Origin: JALHNI01 sp044226365
GTDB lineage: Bacteria; Acidobacteriota; Terriglobia; Bryobacterales; Bryobacteraceae
NCBI GenBank assembly: GCA_044226365.1
Contig: JBGAHE010000017.1
Span: 1-64,000 of the forward strand
Direction of reading: 5' to 3'
Length of the DNA stretch: 64,000 bases
Part shown: piece after piece, positions 24,826-33,103 of the stretch
Layout: each line of letters begins with the position of its first letter
Position numbering within the stretch: the first letter of the stretch is position 1
Program-made: the position numbers and the translations under genes
The notes under the pieces: model-generated
The model's input: the letters and a program-made list of their open reading frames with translations, nothing else
Database searches by the model: none
What the model was told of the DNA's origin: nothing

Positions 24826-25158
24826 ATGCCTACGATCCTGCTGCTTGTCGCTTCAAACACTTTCATGACCTTCGCCTGGTACGGCCACCTCAAGTTTAAG
24901 AGCGCGCCCTTGTGGCAAGCGATTCTGGCCAGTTGGGGAATCGCCTTTTTCGAATACTGCCTGATGGTGCCGGCAAACCGGCTGGGGAGCGAAGGGTCGA
25001 TGAGCGGCTATCAGCTCAAGATTCTCCAGGAGGCCATCACCATCGGTGTTTTCCTTGTGTTTGCTTATCTTTACCTGGGTGAAGCCCCCACTTGGCGCAC
25101 GGCCGGCGCCTTCGGCATGATTGTCGGCGCCGCCGCGTTGGCCTTCAGCGGACGTTAA
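24826..25158 (+). CDS. DUF486 (DMT-superfamily) membrane protein
   Basis: A 110-residue protein with four predicted transmembrane helices. The segments FMTFAWYGHLKF, SWGIAFFEYCLMVPANR and YQLKILQEAITIGVFLVFAYLYLGE are the conserved core of DUF486, a member of the drug/metabolite transporter superfamily. Function is unknown; a small transporter or helper is plausible. GATAAT lies 8 nt before the ATG. It is divergent from ccmE over a 92-bp gap. Confidence 0.88.
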   Translation: MPTILLLVASNTFMTFAWYGHLKFKSAPLWQAILASWGIAFFEYCLMVPANRLGSEGSMSGYQLKILQEAITIGVFLVFAYLYLGEAPTWRTAGAFGMIVGAAALAFSGR

Positions 25159-25166
25159 GGTCGTGA

Positions 25167-25172
25167 TACGAT
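25167..25172 (+). promoter_or_regulatory. -10 box for DUF1080 gene
   Basis: TACGAT (context TGATACGATCC) is 10 nt before ATG 25183, consistent with a very short or absent leader. No Shine-Dalgarno is seen. Confidence 0.35.
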
Positions 25173-25182
25173 CCAGGCGCTT

Positions 25183-25944
25183 ATGTTGACGCGTCTGGTT
25201 CTTTTCGGTTTCCCCCTGGTGTTGGCTCTCGGGCAGGCTCCGGCCCCTCCGGGAGGCGCCCGCCCGGGAGGCATGGGCATTTATCCGGCTTACGAGCCAG
25301 ACGACAATGCCGGGTTCGTTTCGTTGTTCGACGGCAAAACGCTCGAGGGGTGGGACGGCGATAAGACGTTCTGGCGGGCGGAGAACGGCGAGATTATTGG
25401 CGAGTCCACTGCGGAGAAGGTCGTCAAGACGAACAGCTTCCTCATCTGGCGGGGCGGCAAGGTGAAGGACTTCGAGCTGAAGGTGGAGTTCAAGCTCAGC
25501 AACACCAACAGCGGCATTCAGTACCGCAGTATCGAACTGCCGGAGGTCGGCAAGTGGGTGCTGAAGGGCTATCAGGCCGATCTGGACATTGGCAACGGCT
25601 TCACCGGCAACCTACACGAGGAGCGCGGCCGCAAGCCGGGCCACGTGGTGCTGGCGCAGCGCGGCATGCTCACCCGCATCACGGACGGCCCGAAGTATAA
25701 AGTGCTCGGGTCGCTGGGCGATCCGAAGCTGTTACGCGGCGTAGTGAATGTGATGGGCTGGAATCAGTACCACATCATCGCCCGCGGACCCGTGATGCTC
25801 CAGATTCTGAACGGCCAGGTGATCGCCGCCACCATCGACGAGGACGCGAAAAACTTCGTGCCCGAGGGGCTGCTGGGCTTCCAGATGCACGTCGGCCCGC
25901 CGTTCAAGGTGGAGTATCGGAACATTCTGCTGCGCCAGCTTTAG
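25183..25944 (+). CDS. DUF1080 (3-keto-disaccharide hydrolase-type) secreted protein
   Basis: A 253-residue exported protein. A signal peptide (MLTRLVLFGFPLVLALGQ) is followed by the concanavalin-like DUF1080 domain: FVSLFDGKTLEGWDG, NSGIQYRSIELPE, GYQADLDIGNGFTGNLHEERGR and the ending GFQMHVGPPFKVEYRNILLRQL. These proteins bind or cleave glycosides (3-keto-glucoside hydrolase annotation) outside the cytoplasm. It is a single gene. Confidence 0.9.
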   Translation: MLTRLVLFGFPLVLALGQAPAPPGGARPGGMGIYPAYEPDDNAGFVSLFDGKTLEGWDGDKTFWRAENGEIIGESTAEKVVKTNSFLIWRGGKVKDFELKVEFKLSNTNSGIQYRSIELPEVGKWVLKGYQADLDIGNGFTGNLHEERGRKPGHVVLAQRGMLTRITDGPKYKVLGSLGDPKLLRGVVNVMGWNQYHIIARGPVMLQILNGQVIAATIDEDAKNFVPEGLLGFQMHVGPPFKVEYRNILLRQL

Positions 25945-26002
25945 CGCCTCCCCAGGGCTGTCGAATGATGCTGCGTAATGGCGTCCGAAATGGGAATTTT
26001 TC

Positions 26003-26009
26003 AAAAATT
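26003..26009. repeat. Palindrome upstream of GNAT gene
   Basis: AAAAATT at 26003-26009 pairs with AATTTTT at 25995-26001, inside a wider dyad CCGAAAT/ATTTCGG (25985-25991 and 26007-26013). It may be an operator or a hairpin between DUF1080 and the GNAT gene. Confidence 0.35.
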
Positions 26010-26038
26010 TCGGAGAAAGTTGGCCTCGGAAAAGCACT

Positions 26039-26044
26039 TATATT
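26039..26044 (+). promoter_or_regulatory. -10 box for GNAT gene
   Basis: TATATT lies 9 nt before ATG 26054, in an AT-rich patch without a Shine-Dalgarno. It fits the short-leader pattern seen at other starts in this window. Confidence 0.35.
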
Positions 26045-26053
26045 TGACGCCTC

Positions 26054-26560
26054 ATGATGCCTTGGCAAAATACCTCCCCCCCGCCATGTGAGATTCCGCC
26101 GGGTTTTACCATCGTCTTGGCCGAAGTGGAGGACCTGGAATCGATCTGCCGGTTGGACTGGGCTGCCTTGCAGCACTATCGCCAGCGCGACTTTGTTGCC
26201 GCCGCTATCGAAGCCGAATGCTGCTGGGTGGCATTTTTCGACGAAATCACCGTGGGCTACGGCATTTTCAACTACCAGTTCCAGGGTTATGGCGTCGTTC
26301 ACCGCCTCTACGTTGGGCCAGAGTTCCGGCGGCGAGGGATTGGCCGCGCGTTGCTGGAACATTTCTGCGAGGCATGTTCGTCGCCGCGGCTCTACATCAC
26401 CGTGCCGCAGCAGGAACTGGCGCTGCTCGAACTGGTTCGTGTGAAAGGCTTTATGCTCTCGGGTGCCATGCAGGAACTTGGCAACACGGGCCCCGCGCTG
26501 ATTTACGTCAAGGACCTGGGGACACCGACGCCTTCGCCGCCCACGCGGGGTTTGCATTAA
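26054..26560 (+). CDS. GNAT family N-acetyltransferase
   Basis: A 168-residue acetyltransferase. Motif A with the acetyl-CoA pyrophosphate loop is VHRLYVGPEFRRRGIGRALLEHF (R92-RRGIG97). It transfers an acetyl group from acetyl-CoA to an unidentified amine. The Met-Met start allows 26054 or 26057. Its 3' end overlaps the convergent PIN gene by 53 bp. Confidence 0.85.
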   Translation: MMPWQNTSPPPCEIPPGFTIVLAEVEDLESICRLDWAALQHYRQRDFVAAAIEAECCWVAFFDEITVGYGIFNYQFQGYGVVHRLYVGPEFRRRGIGRALLEHFCEACSSPRLYITVPQQELALLELVRVKGFMLSGAMQELGNTGPALIYVKDLGTPTPSPPTRGLH

Positions 26561-26954
26561 AGAACTGCCGGGCGTTGGCGATGCGGACGCCGCGCCAGAA
26601 GTCGGGCCAGACGGCGGGGAAATCGCGCAGGTTGCCAGTGAGGAGCCAATCGGCCTGGGCGGCGACGGCGCATTCGAGGAGCCGGTTGTCGTCGGGGTCA
26701 CGGGCTTCGTCGACCGCCGCTCCGGCCCTCACCAGCTCCGCCGAGCGCGTGATCGCGTCGAGCAACTCGGCGAAGCAGGCGCGCCGGGCGGCAAACTTCG
26801 GCCTCTCCCCCACCTCGCGATACTCTTCGAGCAGAATTTCGGTGGCACATAGCGTCACCTGACGTTCCACGCCGAGCCGCACCAGTGCCGCCTCCAACCC
26901 GCCGGGCGACCAGCAGGCCGAGATCAGAATGTTGGTGTCCAGCACGAGCCGCAT
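26508..26954 (-). CDS. PIN-domain ribonuclease, putative toxin (TIGR00305-like)
   Basis: A 148-residue PIN nuclease beginning MRLVLDTNILISACWSPGG with the first metal Asp at residue 6. A middle glutamate lies near ILLEEYREV, and DPDDNRLLECA and TGNLRDFP hold the later acidic residues. The family is annotated as toxin components that cleave RNA. No antitoxin gene is visible beside it: the plus-strand neighbour on one side is Thg1-like and on the other the overlapping GNAT. It may therefore be orphan or use an unrecognised antitoxin. Confidence 0.82.
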   Translation of the reverse strand: MRLVLDTNILISACWSPGGLEAALVRLGVERQVTLCATEILLEEYREVGERPKFAARRACFAELLDAITRSAELVRAGAAVDEARDPDDNRLLECAVAAQADWLLTGNLRDFPAVWPDFWRGVRIANARQFFNANPAWAAKASVSPGP

Positions 26955-27006
26955 CTGACCTGGAGTGTGTCACATTCAAGGTGGCATCATTCAGAAGGGA
27001 GCGGAC

Positions 27007-27699
27007 TTGAAGGACGAACTCGGCGACCGGATCAAAACCCATTACGAAGACGTGTTCCGCGTCCGGCTGCCGCGCCGCACCCATGCCGTCATCCGCCTTG
27101 ACGGCCGCCGTTTCCACACCTTTACGCGTCGGCTGGAGCGTCCTTATGACCGCCGCCTCGCCGATGCCCTGGATGCCGCGGCCCTGGCCCTGGCTGCCGA
27201 GATGTCAGGTTGCCGCTTTGCCTATGGCCAGAGTGATGAATATTCGTTCCTGCTCACCGACTATTCGAGCGAGCACGAGAAGATGTGGTTCGACGGCAAC
27301 GTGCAGAAGATCGTCTCCGTGGCCGCCAGTATCTTTACCGCGCACTTCGTCCGCGCCTTCGACGCCGTCGCTGCTTTTGACGCTCGGGTGATGGTGATTC
27401 CGCAGCGTGCCGACGTCGAGCAATACTTCATTTGGCGTCAGTTGGACGCTTCGGCGAATAGCTTGAACATGTTGGCTTCGGCTCACTATAGTCATGCGGA
27501 GTTGGCGGGAAAGTCCACGGCGGAGAAGCACGACCTGCTGCATGCCAAAGGCGTCAACTGGGCGAAGGCGGAAACCAGCTTCAAGCGAGGGCGCATGATC
27601 GTGCCGGCGGAGCCGACGGGCTGGCGCGTGGACCTCGAGCCACCGGTGTTCACCCGCGAGCGCGCCTATCTCGGCGGCCTGATTCCGGAAGGACGTTAG
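27007..27699 (+). CDS. Thg1-like tRNA 5'-end 3'-5' nucleotidyltransferase
   Basis: A 230-residue enzyme of the tRNA(His) guanylyltransferase superfamily, adding nucleotides in the 3'-5' direction. Key residues are Asp32 in RLDGRRF and Asp77-Glu78 in GQSDEYSF, matching the catalytic carboxylates of Thg1. Bacterial members (TLPs) mainly repair 5'-truncated tRNAs. I chose TTG 27007: AAGGGAG lies 5 nt upstream, and the resulting start (KDELGDRIKTHYE) matches the family. A GTG 42 nt earlier (26965) would add unconserved residues. Divergent from a PIN nuclease and followed 1 bp later by a histidine kinase. Confidence 0.88.
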   Translation: MKDELGDRIKTHYEDVFRVRLPRRTHAVIRLDGRRFHTFTRRLERPYDRRLADALDAAALALAAEMSGCRFAYGQSDEYSFLLTDYSSEHEKMWFDGNVQKIVSVAASIFTAHFVRAFDAVAAFDARVMVIPQRADVEQYFIWRQLDASANSLNMLASAHYSHAELAGKSTAEKHDLLHAKGVNWAKAETSFKRGRMIVPAEPTGWRVDLEPPVFTRERAYLGGLIPEGR

Positions 27700-27700
27700 C

Positions 27701-28933
27701 ATGCGACGTTGGATCGGTTGGCTGCGACCTTCGGACTTTATCTGGCTGCTCATCTTCGGCGCCATGCATCAGTTGGGCCCGGACATCAACATCGCCGAAG
27801 CGCAGATGACGGTGGTGATGTTTCTCTTCCAGGTGGTGAGCACGCGCCTGCCGTTCCTGCTCTCGCCGCGCGGCATCTACGTCACCGTCGGGGTAAAGCT
27901 GTTCCTGGCCTACTTGCTGATCGGCGTGACGGGCGGCATCACGTCCAGCTACTACCCGATCCTCTTTTGGCCCATCATCTCCGCGGCCACCACCTTAAGT
28001 TTGGCCGGCGCGGTGACCTGCACGCTGCTGAGCATTGCCGGTTATCTTTCGCAGTTGCTGATTGTGGACTGGAGCCGCTGGACCCTCGTCGACTATGCCA
28101 TCGCGGAACTCAGCCTGCGCGCCACCTTCCTGTGCATGGTGGGCTACCTGACCTACGAACTGGCCCAGCACAATCGGCAGGAGGCCAGGAATTATCAGGC
28201 TGTCGCAGAGCAATTGGCGCATGCCAACGTCAATCTTCAGAAAGCTGAAGAAGCCATGCGCCGCACCGAGCGGCTCGCGGCGCTGGGCCAATTGACCGCC
28301 GGCCTCGCGCATGAGATCCGCAACCCGATCGGCACCATCAAGAACTCGGCGGAACTGCTTTCCAAGCGTTTGCCGCCGGACGACGAGTTGTCTAAAGAAC
28401 TCTCCGGCTTCATTCAAAGCGAAGTGGACCGCACCAATTCGCTGATCACGCGCTTTCTGCAGTTCGCGAGGCCTTTCCATCTGCAGCGCGCGCCTCACGA
28501 CATCGCCCAGGTGCTGGATCGAGCCATTGGCCACGCCGAGCGGCAGTTCCCCTCCTTCCCCATCACCTTTGTGCGCAACTATGCGCCCAACGTCCCGCCG
28601 GCGCAGATCGATCAGGAACTGATTGAGCAGGTGTTTATCAACCTGCTGGTGAATGCCGCACAGGCGTCGCCGCCCGGTAGTGTGGTGACGGTGAAGACGC
28701 GCGCCGACGAGAACCTGCTCGAAGTGGCTGTGATCGACCGCGGCGCGGGCATCGATCCCGCGATCCGCGCCTCGATCTTCAATCCGTTCTTCACCACCAA
28801 GAAAGACGGCGTGGGCCTGGGGCTCGCCATTGTGGCCAAGATCGTGGATGAACACGGAGGCCGCATTGTGGTGGAGAGCGAGCCCGGGCAGGGCAGCGTC
28901 TTCCGCGTGCAGTTGCCGCTTGCCGCCGCCTAG
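27701..28933 (+). CDS. Membrane sensor histidine kinase, orphan
   Basis: A 410-residue kinase. The N-terminal 160 residues form five to six membrane helices. A coiled linker (AEQLAHANVNLQKAEEAMRR) follows, then the H box AALGQLTAGLAHEIRNP, N box INLLVNAAQA, G1 DRGAGID and G2 GVGLGLAIV. It senses an unknown signal at the membrane and autophosphorylates on the H-box His. No response regulator lies nearby. ATG 27701 begins 1 bp after the Thg1-like stop, so the two are co-transcribed. Confidence 0.9.
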   Translation: MRRWIGWLRPSDFIWLLIFGAMHQLGPDINIAEAQMTVVMFLFQVVSTRLPFLLSPRGIYVTVGVKLFLAYLLIGVTGGITSSYYPILFWPIISAATTLSLAGAVTCTLLSIAGYLSQLLIVDWSRWTLVDYAIAELSLRATFLCMVGYLTYELAQHNRQEARNYQAVAEQLAHANVNLQKAEEAMRRTERLAALGQLTAGLAHEIRNPIGTIKNSAELLSKRLPPDDELSKELSGFIQSEVDRTNSLITRFLQFARPFHLQRAPHDIAQVLDRAIGHAERQFPSFPITFVRNYAPNVPPAQIDQELIEQVFINLLVNAAQASPPGSVVTVKTRADENLLEVAVIDRGAGIDPAIRASIFNPFFTTKKDGVGLGLAIVAKIVDEHGGRIVVESEPGQGSVFRVQLPLAAA

Positions 28934-28939
28934 GCGCGT

Positions 28940-29878
28940 CTAAGCCTTCAGCCGGTAAACGCGGTGCGCGTTCTCCCAGGTAAGCTTCTTGAACGCCGCC
29001 GGCGAAACGGTGTTCTTCAGCAGGGTCAGCGTTTCGCGCGCCACGCACTTGCCGGCCAGACGGCTCGCATTCGGATTGCCCCCTTGCGAGATGCCGCCGC
29101 CGCGGCCGTCGTTGCAGGCGCAGTCGCTGCCGAAGATCAGCTTATTGCCGTGCCGCTTCAGGAAGCCGGGAGTGAACTCAGGATCGCGCGAGAGAGCGTT
29201 GTTGCCGGAGTTGGCGGCGAGGTCGCCATACAGATTCGGATAGTCGCTCAGGAGCTTGTCGGTGACGCCGCCCGGTTTGATCTTGCCTTTCGGGTAGTCG
29301 ACTTCGTTGGCGTAGTCGGCGCTGATGTTGGCCCAGAAGGCGTCGGCATGGCCGATGAAGGTCGTCTTGGGATAGGACTTCAGCATAGCGGCGAAGTTCT
29401 TGAAGCCCGTTGCAAAGACGCCTTCCGTCGGCGTGTGCGGCACTTCCTGGAAGTGCACCAGAATGGGCACGTTCAAGTCCGCGGCGAGCGCATACATGCG
29501 GCGCAACTCGGGACCATCGGCGGCCACATGGAACTTCAGTTCACCAAAGCCGATCGCGCCGGCCTTCACCGCGGCGGTCAGCTGCGCTTCCGCTTCCGGC
29601 TTCGTGATGTCCGCGGAGGCGAACCAGCCGAGTGCGCGGCCCGGATACTGCTGCCGGACGGTCTGCATCATTTCGGCGGAGTTGGCCCGCGCCAGCGCCA
29701 TGAAGTTTGAAACGCCGCAGCCATCCAGGTGCGCGATGTTCGCCTCCGGCGTGCGGCGCAGGTGATGATGGCAATCGACGATCGGATTGCCCCAAATCGG
29801 TGCGTCCTGGGCGGCAGTGACTGAGCGAAGTGTGGGCCAAGCGGCAAGGGCTTGAGTAAATTGACGGCGATTCAACAT
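28940..29878 (-). CDS. Amidohydrolase family protein, Tat- or Sec-exported
   Basis: A 312-residue TIM-barrel amidohydrolase with leader MLNRRQFTQALAAWPTL. Metal-binding signatures are VDCHHHLR, a central KFHVAADG, VHFQEVPH, FIGHADAF and a late GSDCACND. It probably hydrolyses a lactone or decarboxylates a small acid, like other amidohydrolase_2 members. GGAGA precedes ATG 29878. The substrate is unknown. Confidence 0.85.
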   Translation of the reverse strand: MLNRRQFTQALAAWPTLRSVTAAQDAPIWGNPIVDCHHHLRRTPEANIAHLDGCGVSNFMALARANSAEMMQTVRQQYPGRALGWFASADITKPEAEAQLTAAVKAGAIGFGELKFHVAADGPELRRMYALAADLNVPILVHFQEVPHTPTEGVFATGFKNFAAMLKSYPKTTFIGHADAFWANISADYANEVDYPKGKIKPGGVTDKLLSDYPNLYGDLAANSGNNALSRDPEFTPGFLKRHGNKLIFGSDCACNDGRGGGISQGGNPNASRLAGKCVARETLTLLKNTVSPAAFKKLTWENAHRVYRLKA

Positions 29879-29901
29879 GGTTTCTCCGGTGGAACGATTC
29901 A

Positions 29902-30372
29902 CTACCAGGTCAGAGAGCCGCTGGGCGGCGGCCAAAGGCCCATCAACTGGCGCAGCGTGATGATCTGGCCGAGGTGATGAGCGTTGTGCAGGGCCACATG
30001 GGTAAGCGCCTCGCGAACGGTGTACTGAGCGAGAGGCGGAAACTCAATGGGCGGGTCGATGGGGCGATCGGCATCGGGCTGTTCGCCGAGTTGCACCGCC
30101 AGTTCCAGCCCGGCGAGAAAATGATCGCGTAGCTCTTCCCAAGGTCCGGGAGGCGGCCAGCCGGAAGCGGCGGAGCTGGCCATCGCCTCGGGTTGCCCGT
30201 GGCAACGCGCCAGAAACCAACTTTGCCAAAAGTTCAGATGCGCCACAATCTCGGCGATGGAATGCGGCGCGTTCTCCCAATGGCGGCGCGCATCCTCTGC
30301 CGTCAGGGCTTCCAGCGCCACGGCCGGCGCCGCATGCGCAAACGGCTCTAAAAGCATCTCCCGAGGACTCAT
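29902..30372 (-). CDS. DinB-family metal-binding protein
   Basis: A 156-residue four-helix-bundle DinB-like protein. Three histidines likely bind metal: one in IVAHLNFW and two in THVALHNAHHLGQI. DinB relatives include thiol-dependent transferases. A -10 TACATT lies 6 nt before the ATG, suggesting a leaderless transcript. It ends 23 bp before the amidohydrolase start on the same strand. Confidence 0.85.
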   Translation of the reverse strand: MSPREMLLEPFAHAAPAVALEALTAEDARRHWENAPHSIAEIVAHLNFWQSWFLARCHGQPEAMASSAASGWPPPGPWEELRDHFLAGLELAVQLGEQPDADRPIDPPIEFPPLAQYTVREALTHVALHNAHHLGQIITLRQLMGLWPPPSGSLTW

Positions 30373-30378
30373 GGCCTG

Positions 30379-30384
30379 AATGTA
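30379..30384 (-). promoter_or_regulatory. -10 box for leaderless DinB start
   Basis: Leftward TACATT within GATACATT, 6 nt from ATG 30372. It is divergent from the enolase promoter box at 30410. Confidence 0.4.
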
Positions 30385-30409
30385 TCATCTGTGGACCATC
30401 GTTCGGTGA

Positions 30410-30415
30410 TACGCT
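30410..30415 (+). promoter_or_regulatory. -10 box for leaderless enolase start
   Basis: TACGCT within TGATACGCT, 7 nt before GTG 30423, so transcription would begin at the start codon. Confidence 0.4.
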
Positions 30416-30422
30416 AGCCGCC

Positions 30423-31646
30423 GTGAATCGACGTCGTTTCCTCGCTCAACCCGCGGCGGCTGCTCCGTTCCTGCAAGCGGCGCAAACCGGCTCGCGCCCC
30501 AACCTCAAGATCACCGACATCCAGGTGTTTCCCACCAACGTGGCGAACCGCAATCTGATCTTCGTCAAGGTGCTCACCGATCAAGGCATCCACGGCATCG
30601 GCGAAGCCTACTCCTGCGGCCCCGATGAAGCCACGCTCAAGGTAATTGCCGACTTCAAGAGTTGGCTGGTGGGGCAGGACCCGCGCAACATCCAATATCT
30701 CTGGGACCTGATGTACAACTTCAGCCGCTTCCCCGGCGGCAGCGTGGTCAACGCGGCCATCAGCGGCATTGAGCACGCGCTATGGGACATCTCCGGCAAA
30801 GCCGCCGGCTTGCCGGTCTACATGCTGCTGGGCGGCAAGGTGCGCGATCGGATCCGCCTGTATCAGAGCGCCGGTGGCGGCGAGCCCTCGCAAGTGGCGG
30901 AATCGGCCAAGCGGCTGGTGGAGAAGTACGGCTACACAGCCGTGAAGATGTCGCCGCACATGAGCGGCACCAACGCGCGTCCCGTGAACTACGTCACGCG
31001 GATGGCCGGTCAGCGGGTGCGCGCTGTGCGCGAGGCGCTCGGCCCGGACATCGACATCGGTGTCGATATTCATGCGAAGTTCTTCGAAGTCACGCGTGCG
31101 ATCCGCATGGCCCGCGAGATCGAGCCGTACAACCCGATGTGGCTGGAAGAGCCAATTCGGCCCGAGAATGTCGACGCCATGCACAAGCTCTCCGAGCACG
31201 TAGAGATTCCGCTCGCGAGCGGTGAGTGCAACTACACGCGCCATGAGTTCCGTCCGATCCTGAATGCGCAATGCCTGGACTTCGTCCAACCAGACATCTG
31301 CGTCTGCGGTGGCTTGCTCGAGATGAAGAAGATCGCGGCCATGGCCGAAGCCGCCTACGTCCGCGTGGCCCCGCACAATCCGATGGGGCCGGTGGCGACG
31401 GCCGTCAACGTCCACTTCGCCGCCTCCACGCCCAACTTCTTTATCCTCGAATACCACCCCGACGACGAATCGCCGCGCAAGGACATTCTGCAGGAACCAC
31501 TGGCTGCCAAGGGCGGCTACATTCCGCTGCCCACCAAGCCCGGCCTGGGCATCGAACTGAACGAAGAGTTCCTGCGGCGCAATCCGCCGAAGCCCTGGCG
31601 TCGCGGCTTCGAGTTCCGGGCCGATGGCTCGGTGGGCTTTATCTAG
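30423..31646 (+). CDS. Enolase-superfamily sugar-acid dehydratase, galactonate dehydratase-like, Tat-exported
   Basis: A 407-residue mandelate racemase/muconate lactonising enzyme with Tat leader (MNRRRFLAQPAAAAPFLQ). Barrel motifs are VDIHAKFFEV, WLEEPIRPEN, SGECNYTRHEF and APHNPMGPVATAVNVH. They fit the D-galactonate dehydratase-like branch (acid sugar to 2-keto-3-deoxy acid). The GTG start follows a -10 box by 7 nt. A second, ManD-type member is at 16796-18157. Confidence 0.85.
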   Translation: MNRRRFLAQPAAAAPFLQAAQTGSRPNLKITDIQVFPTNVANRNLIFVKVLTDQGIHGIGEAYSCGPDEATLKVIADFKSWLVGQDPRNIQYLWDLMYNFSRFPGGSVVNAAISGIEHALWDISGKAAGLPVYMLLGGKVRDRIRLYQSAGGGEPSQVAESAKRLVEKYGYTAVKMSPHMSGTNARPVNYVTRMAGQRVRAVREALGPDIDIGVDIHAKFFEVTRAIRMAREIEPYNPMWLEEPIRPENVDAMHKLSEHVEIPLASGECNYTRHEFRPILNAQCLDFVQPDICVCGGLLEMKKIAAMAEAAYVRVAPHNPMGPVATAVNVHFAASTPNFFILEYHPDDESPRKDILQEPLAAKGGYIPLPTKPGLGIELNEEFLRRNPPKPWRRGFEFRADGSVGFI

Positions 31647-31690
31647 AGCCCCCGAACCTCAGCGTCTCGAGGGAGCCCGGATGCACTGGG

Positions 31691-31713
31691 CGAACGCCTT
31701 CGTCCGGCGTTCG
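31691..31713. other. GC hairpin between enolase and tolC-like gene
   Basis: CGAACGCC (31691-31698) and GGCGTTCG (31706-31713) form an 8-bp stem without a U-tract. It could be a REP-like element or a weak terminator. Confidence 0.4.
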
Positions 31714-31738
31714 GGCGACCGTCTCGCGATGCTTTTGA

Positions 31739-31744
31739 TATCGT
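31739..31744 (+). promoter_or_regulatory. -10 box for efflux operon
   Basis: TATCGT within GATATCGT is 9 nt before ATG 31754, consistent with a very short leader. Confidence 0.35.
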
Positions 31745-31753
31745 GTCAGGTTG

Positions 31754-33103
31754 ATGCGAATGCTGTTCCTTCTGTTGCCTTGCTGGGCAGCCGCGCAGAC
31801 CTACACGGTTGATCAGGCCGTAAGCGCCGCGCTCGAGAAATACGGTGGCGTACGCGTTTCGCGGGAAAAAGCTTCCGAAGCGGCCCAGGCGATCCGGTTG
31901 GCCCGCACCGCCTATCTGCCCCAAACCGACTTTCTGGCCCAGGCCAATCGGGCCACCCGCAACAACGTCTTTGGCATGATGCTGCCGCAATCCACGCTGC
32001 CCAATATCTCCGGACCACCGCTCGCCAACAATTCGATGACCAGCGTCTGGGGCACCGCCGTCGGCCTGCTGGTCAGTTGGGAGCCCTTCGACTTTGGGCG
32101 GCGGGCCTCGCAGGTGAACGCCGCCACGGCCCATCAGCGCTATGCGGAAGCTATTTTGACGCGCACTAGGTTCGAAGTTGCGGCCAGCGCCGCCGATGGG
32201 TTCCTCACGGTGCTCGCGGCGGAGCAAACCGTCGCCGCGGCCGCCGCATCGGTGAAGCGCGCGCGTTCGCTGGAAGAGATTGTGGCCGCGCAGGTGAACG
32301 CCGAATTGCGGCCGGGCGCGGATCATTCGCGTTTGAAGGCTGAAGTGGCCCTGGCGCAGGCGCAACTGGTACAGGCCGAGCAAGCCGTGGCCGTCGCCAA
32401 GGCGGCGTTATCGCAGTACGGACTGGAGCCGACTTTCCAGGCCGTCGCCGGAGCCTTGCTCGAAACGCCCCCGGCGGCGGTTCTGGCGCAGGCCGACCTG
32501 CGATCTCATCCCGTAGCGCGCGTCCAGGCGGCCGCCGTTGAGGAAGCGCAGGCCCGGCAGAAGATTCTCGACAAGGCTTATTACCCGAAGTTCAACGTGC
32601 AGGGCGCCACCTACGCGCGAGGCACGGGGGCGAACCCGGACTTCACGACGGGAGGCGCGGCCGCGGGCCTCGGTCCGAACATCGTGAACTGGGGCGCCGG
32701 GCTGACGGTTACCTTCCCGGCAATGTCGCTGCCCGGCCTGCGCCTGCAGCGGGGCATCGAAGCCAGCCAGACGCGCGCCGAACAGATGCGTCAGGAGCAA
32801 CTGGCGCAGGACCTCGCCGCGCGGCTCGCCCAGGCCAATGCGCAACTCGAAGGGGCTCGCAAACTCGTGGCTCTGCTACCCGCTCAGCGAGAGGCCGCCG
32901 CGGCGGGAGAACAGCAAGCCACCGCGCGCTATCGCGCCGGGCTGGGGACGATTGCCGAAGTGGCGGAAGCCCAGCGTCTACTGACGCAGACCGAGATTGA
33001 CGACCGCCTGGCCAAGCTCGCCGTATGGCGCGCCATGCTTGCGGTGTCCACGGCGCAGGGCGACATCGAGCCATTCTTAAAAGCCGCCGTGGGGAGCCGA
33101 TAG
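31754..33103 (+). CDS. TolC family outer-membrane efflux protein
   Basis: A 449-residue outer-membrane factor. A signal peptide (MRMLFLLLPCWAAAQ) precedes two helical-hairpin repeats with many Ala/Gln heptads, as in TolC (for example AEQAVAVAKAALSQYG and ATARYRAGLGTIAEVAEAQRLL). It forms a trimeric exit duct for the adjacent RND pump. It is the first gene of a TolC-RND-adaptor operon. A TTG 3 nt upstream is an alternative start. Confidence 0.88.
   Translation: MRMLFLLLPCWAAAQTYTVDQAVSAALEKYGGVRVSREKASEAAQAIRLARTAYLPQTDFLAQANRATRNNVFGMMLPQSTLPNISGPPLANNSMTSVWGTAVGLLVSWEPFDFGRRASQVNAATAHQRYAEAILTRTRFEVAASAADGFLTVLAAEQTVAAAAASVKRARSLEEIVAAQVNAELRPGADHSRLKAEVALAQAQLVQAEQAVAVAKAALSQYGLEPTFQAVAGALLETPPAAVLAQADLRSHPVARVQAAAVEEAQARQKILDKAYYPKFNVQGATYARGTGANPDFTTGGAAAGLGPNIVNWGAGLTVTFPAMSLPGLRLQRGIEASQTRAEQMRQEQLAQDLAARLAQANAQLEGARKLVALLPAQREAAAAGEQQATARYRAGLGTIAEVAEAQRLLTQTEIDDRLAKLAVWRAMLAVSTAQGDIEPFLKAAVGSR

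Noticed and set aside
31691..31713. Intrinsic terminator after the galactonate-dehydratase-like gene
   Set aside because: The hairpin lacks a U-tract; kept only as a neutral hairpin.
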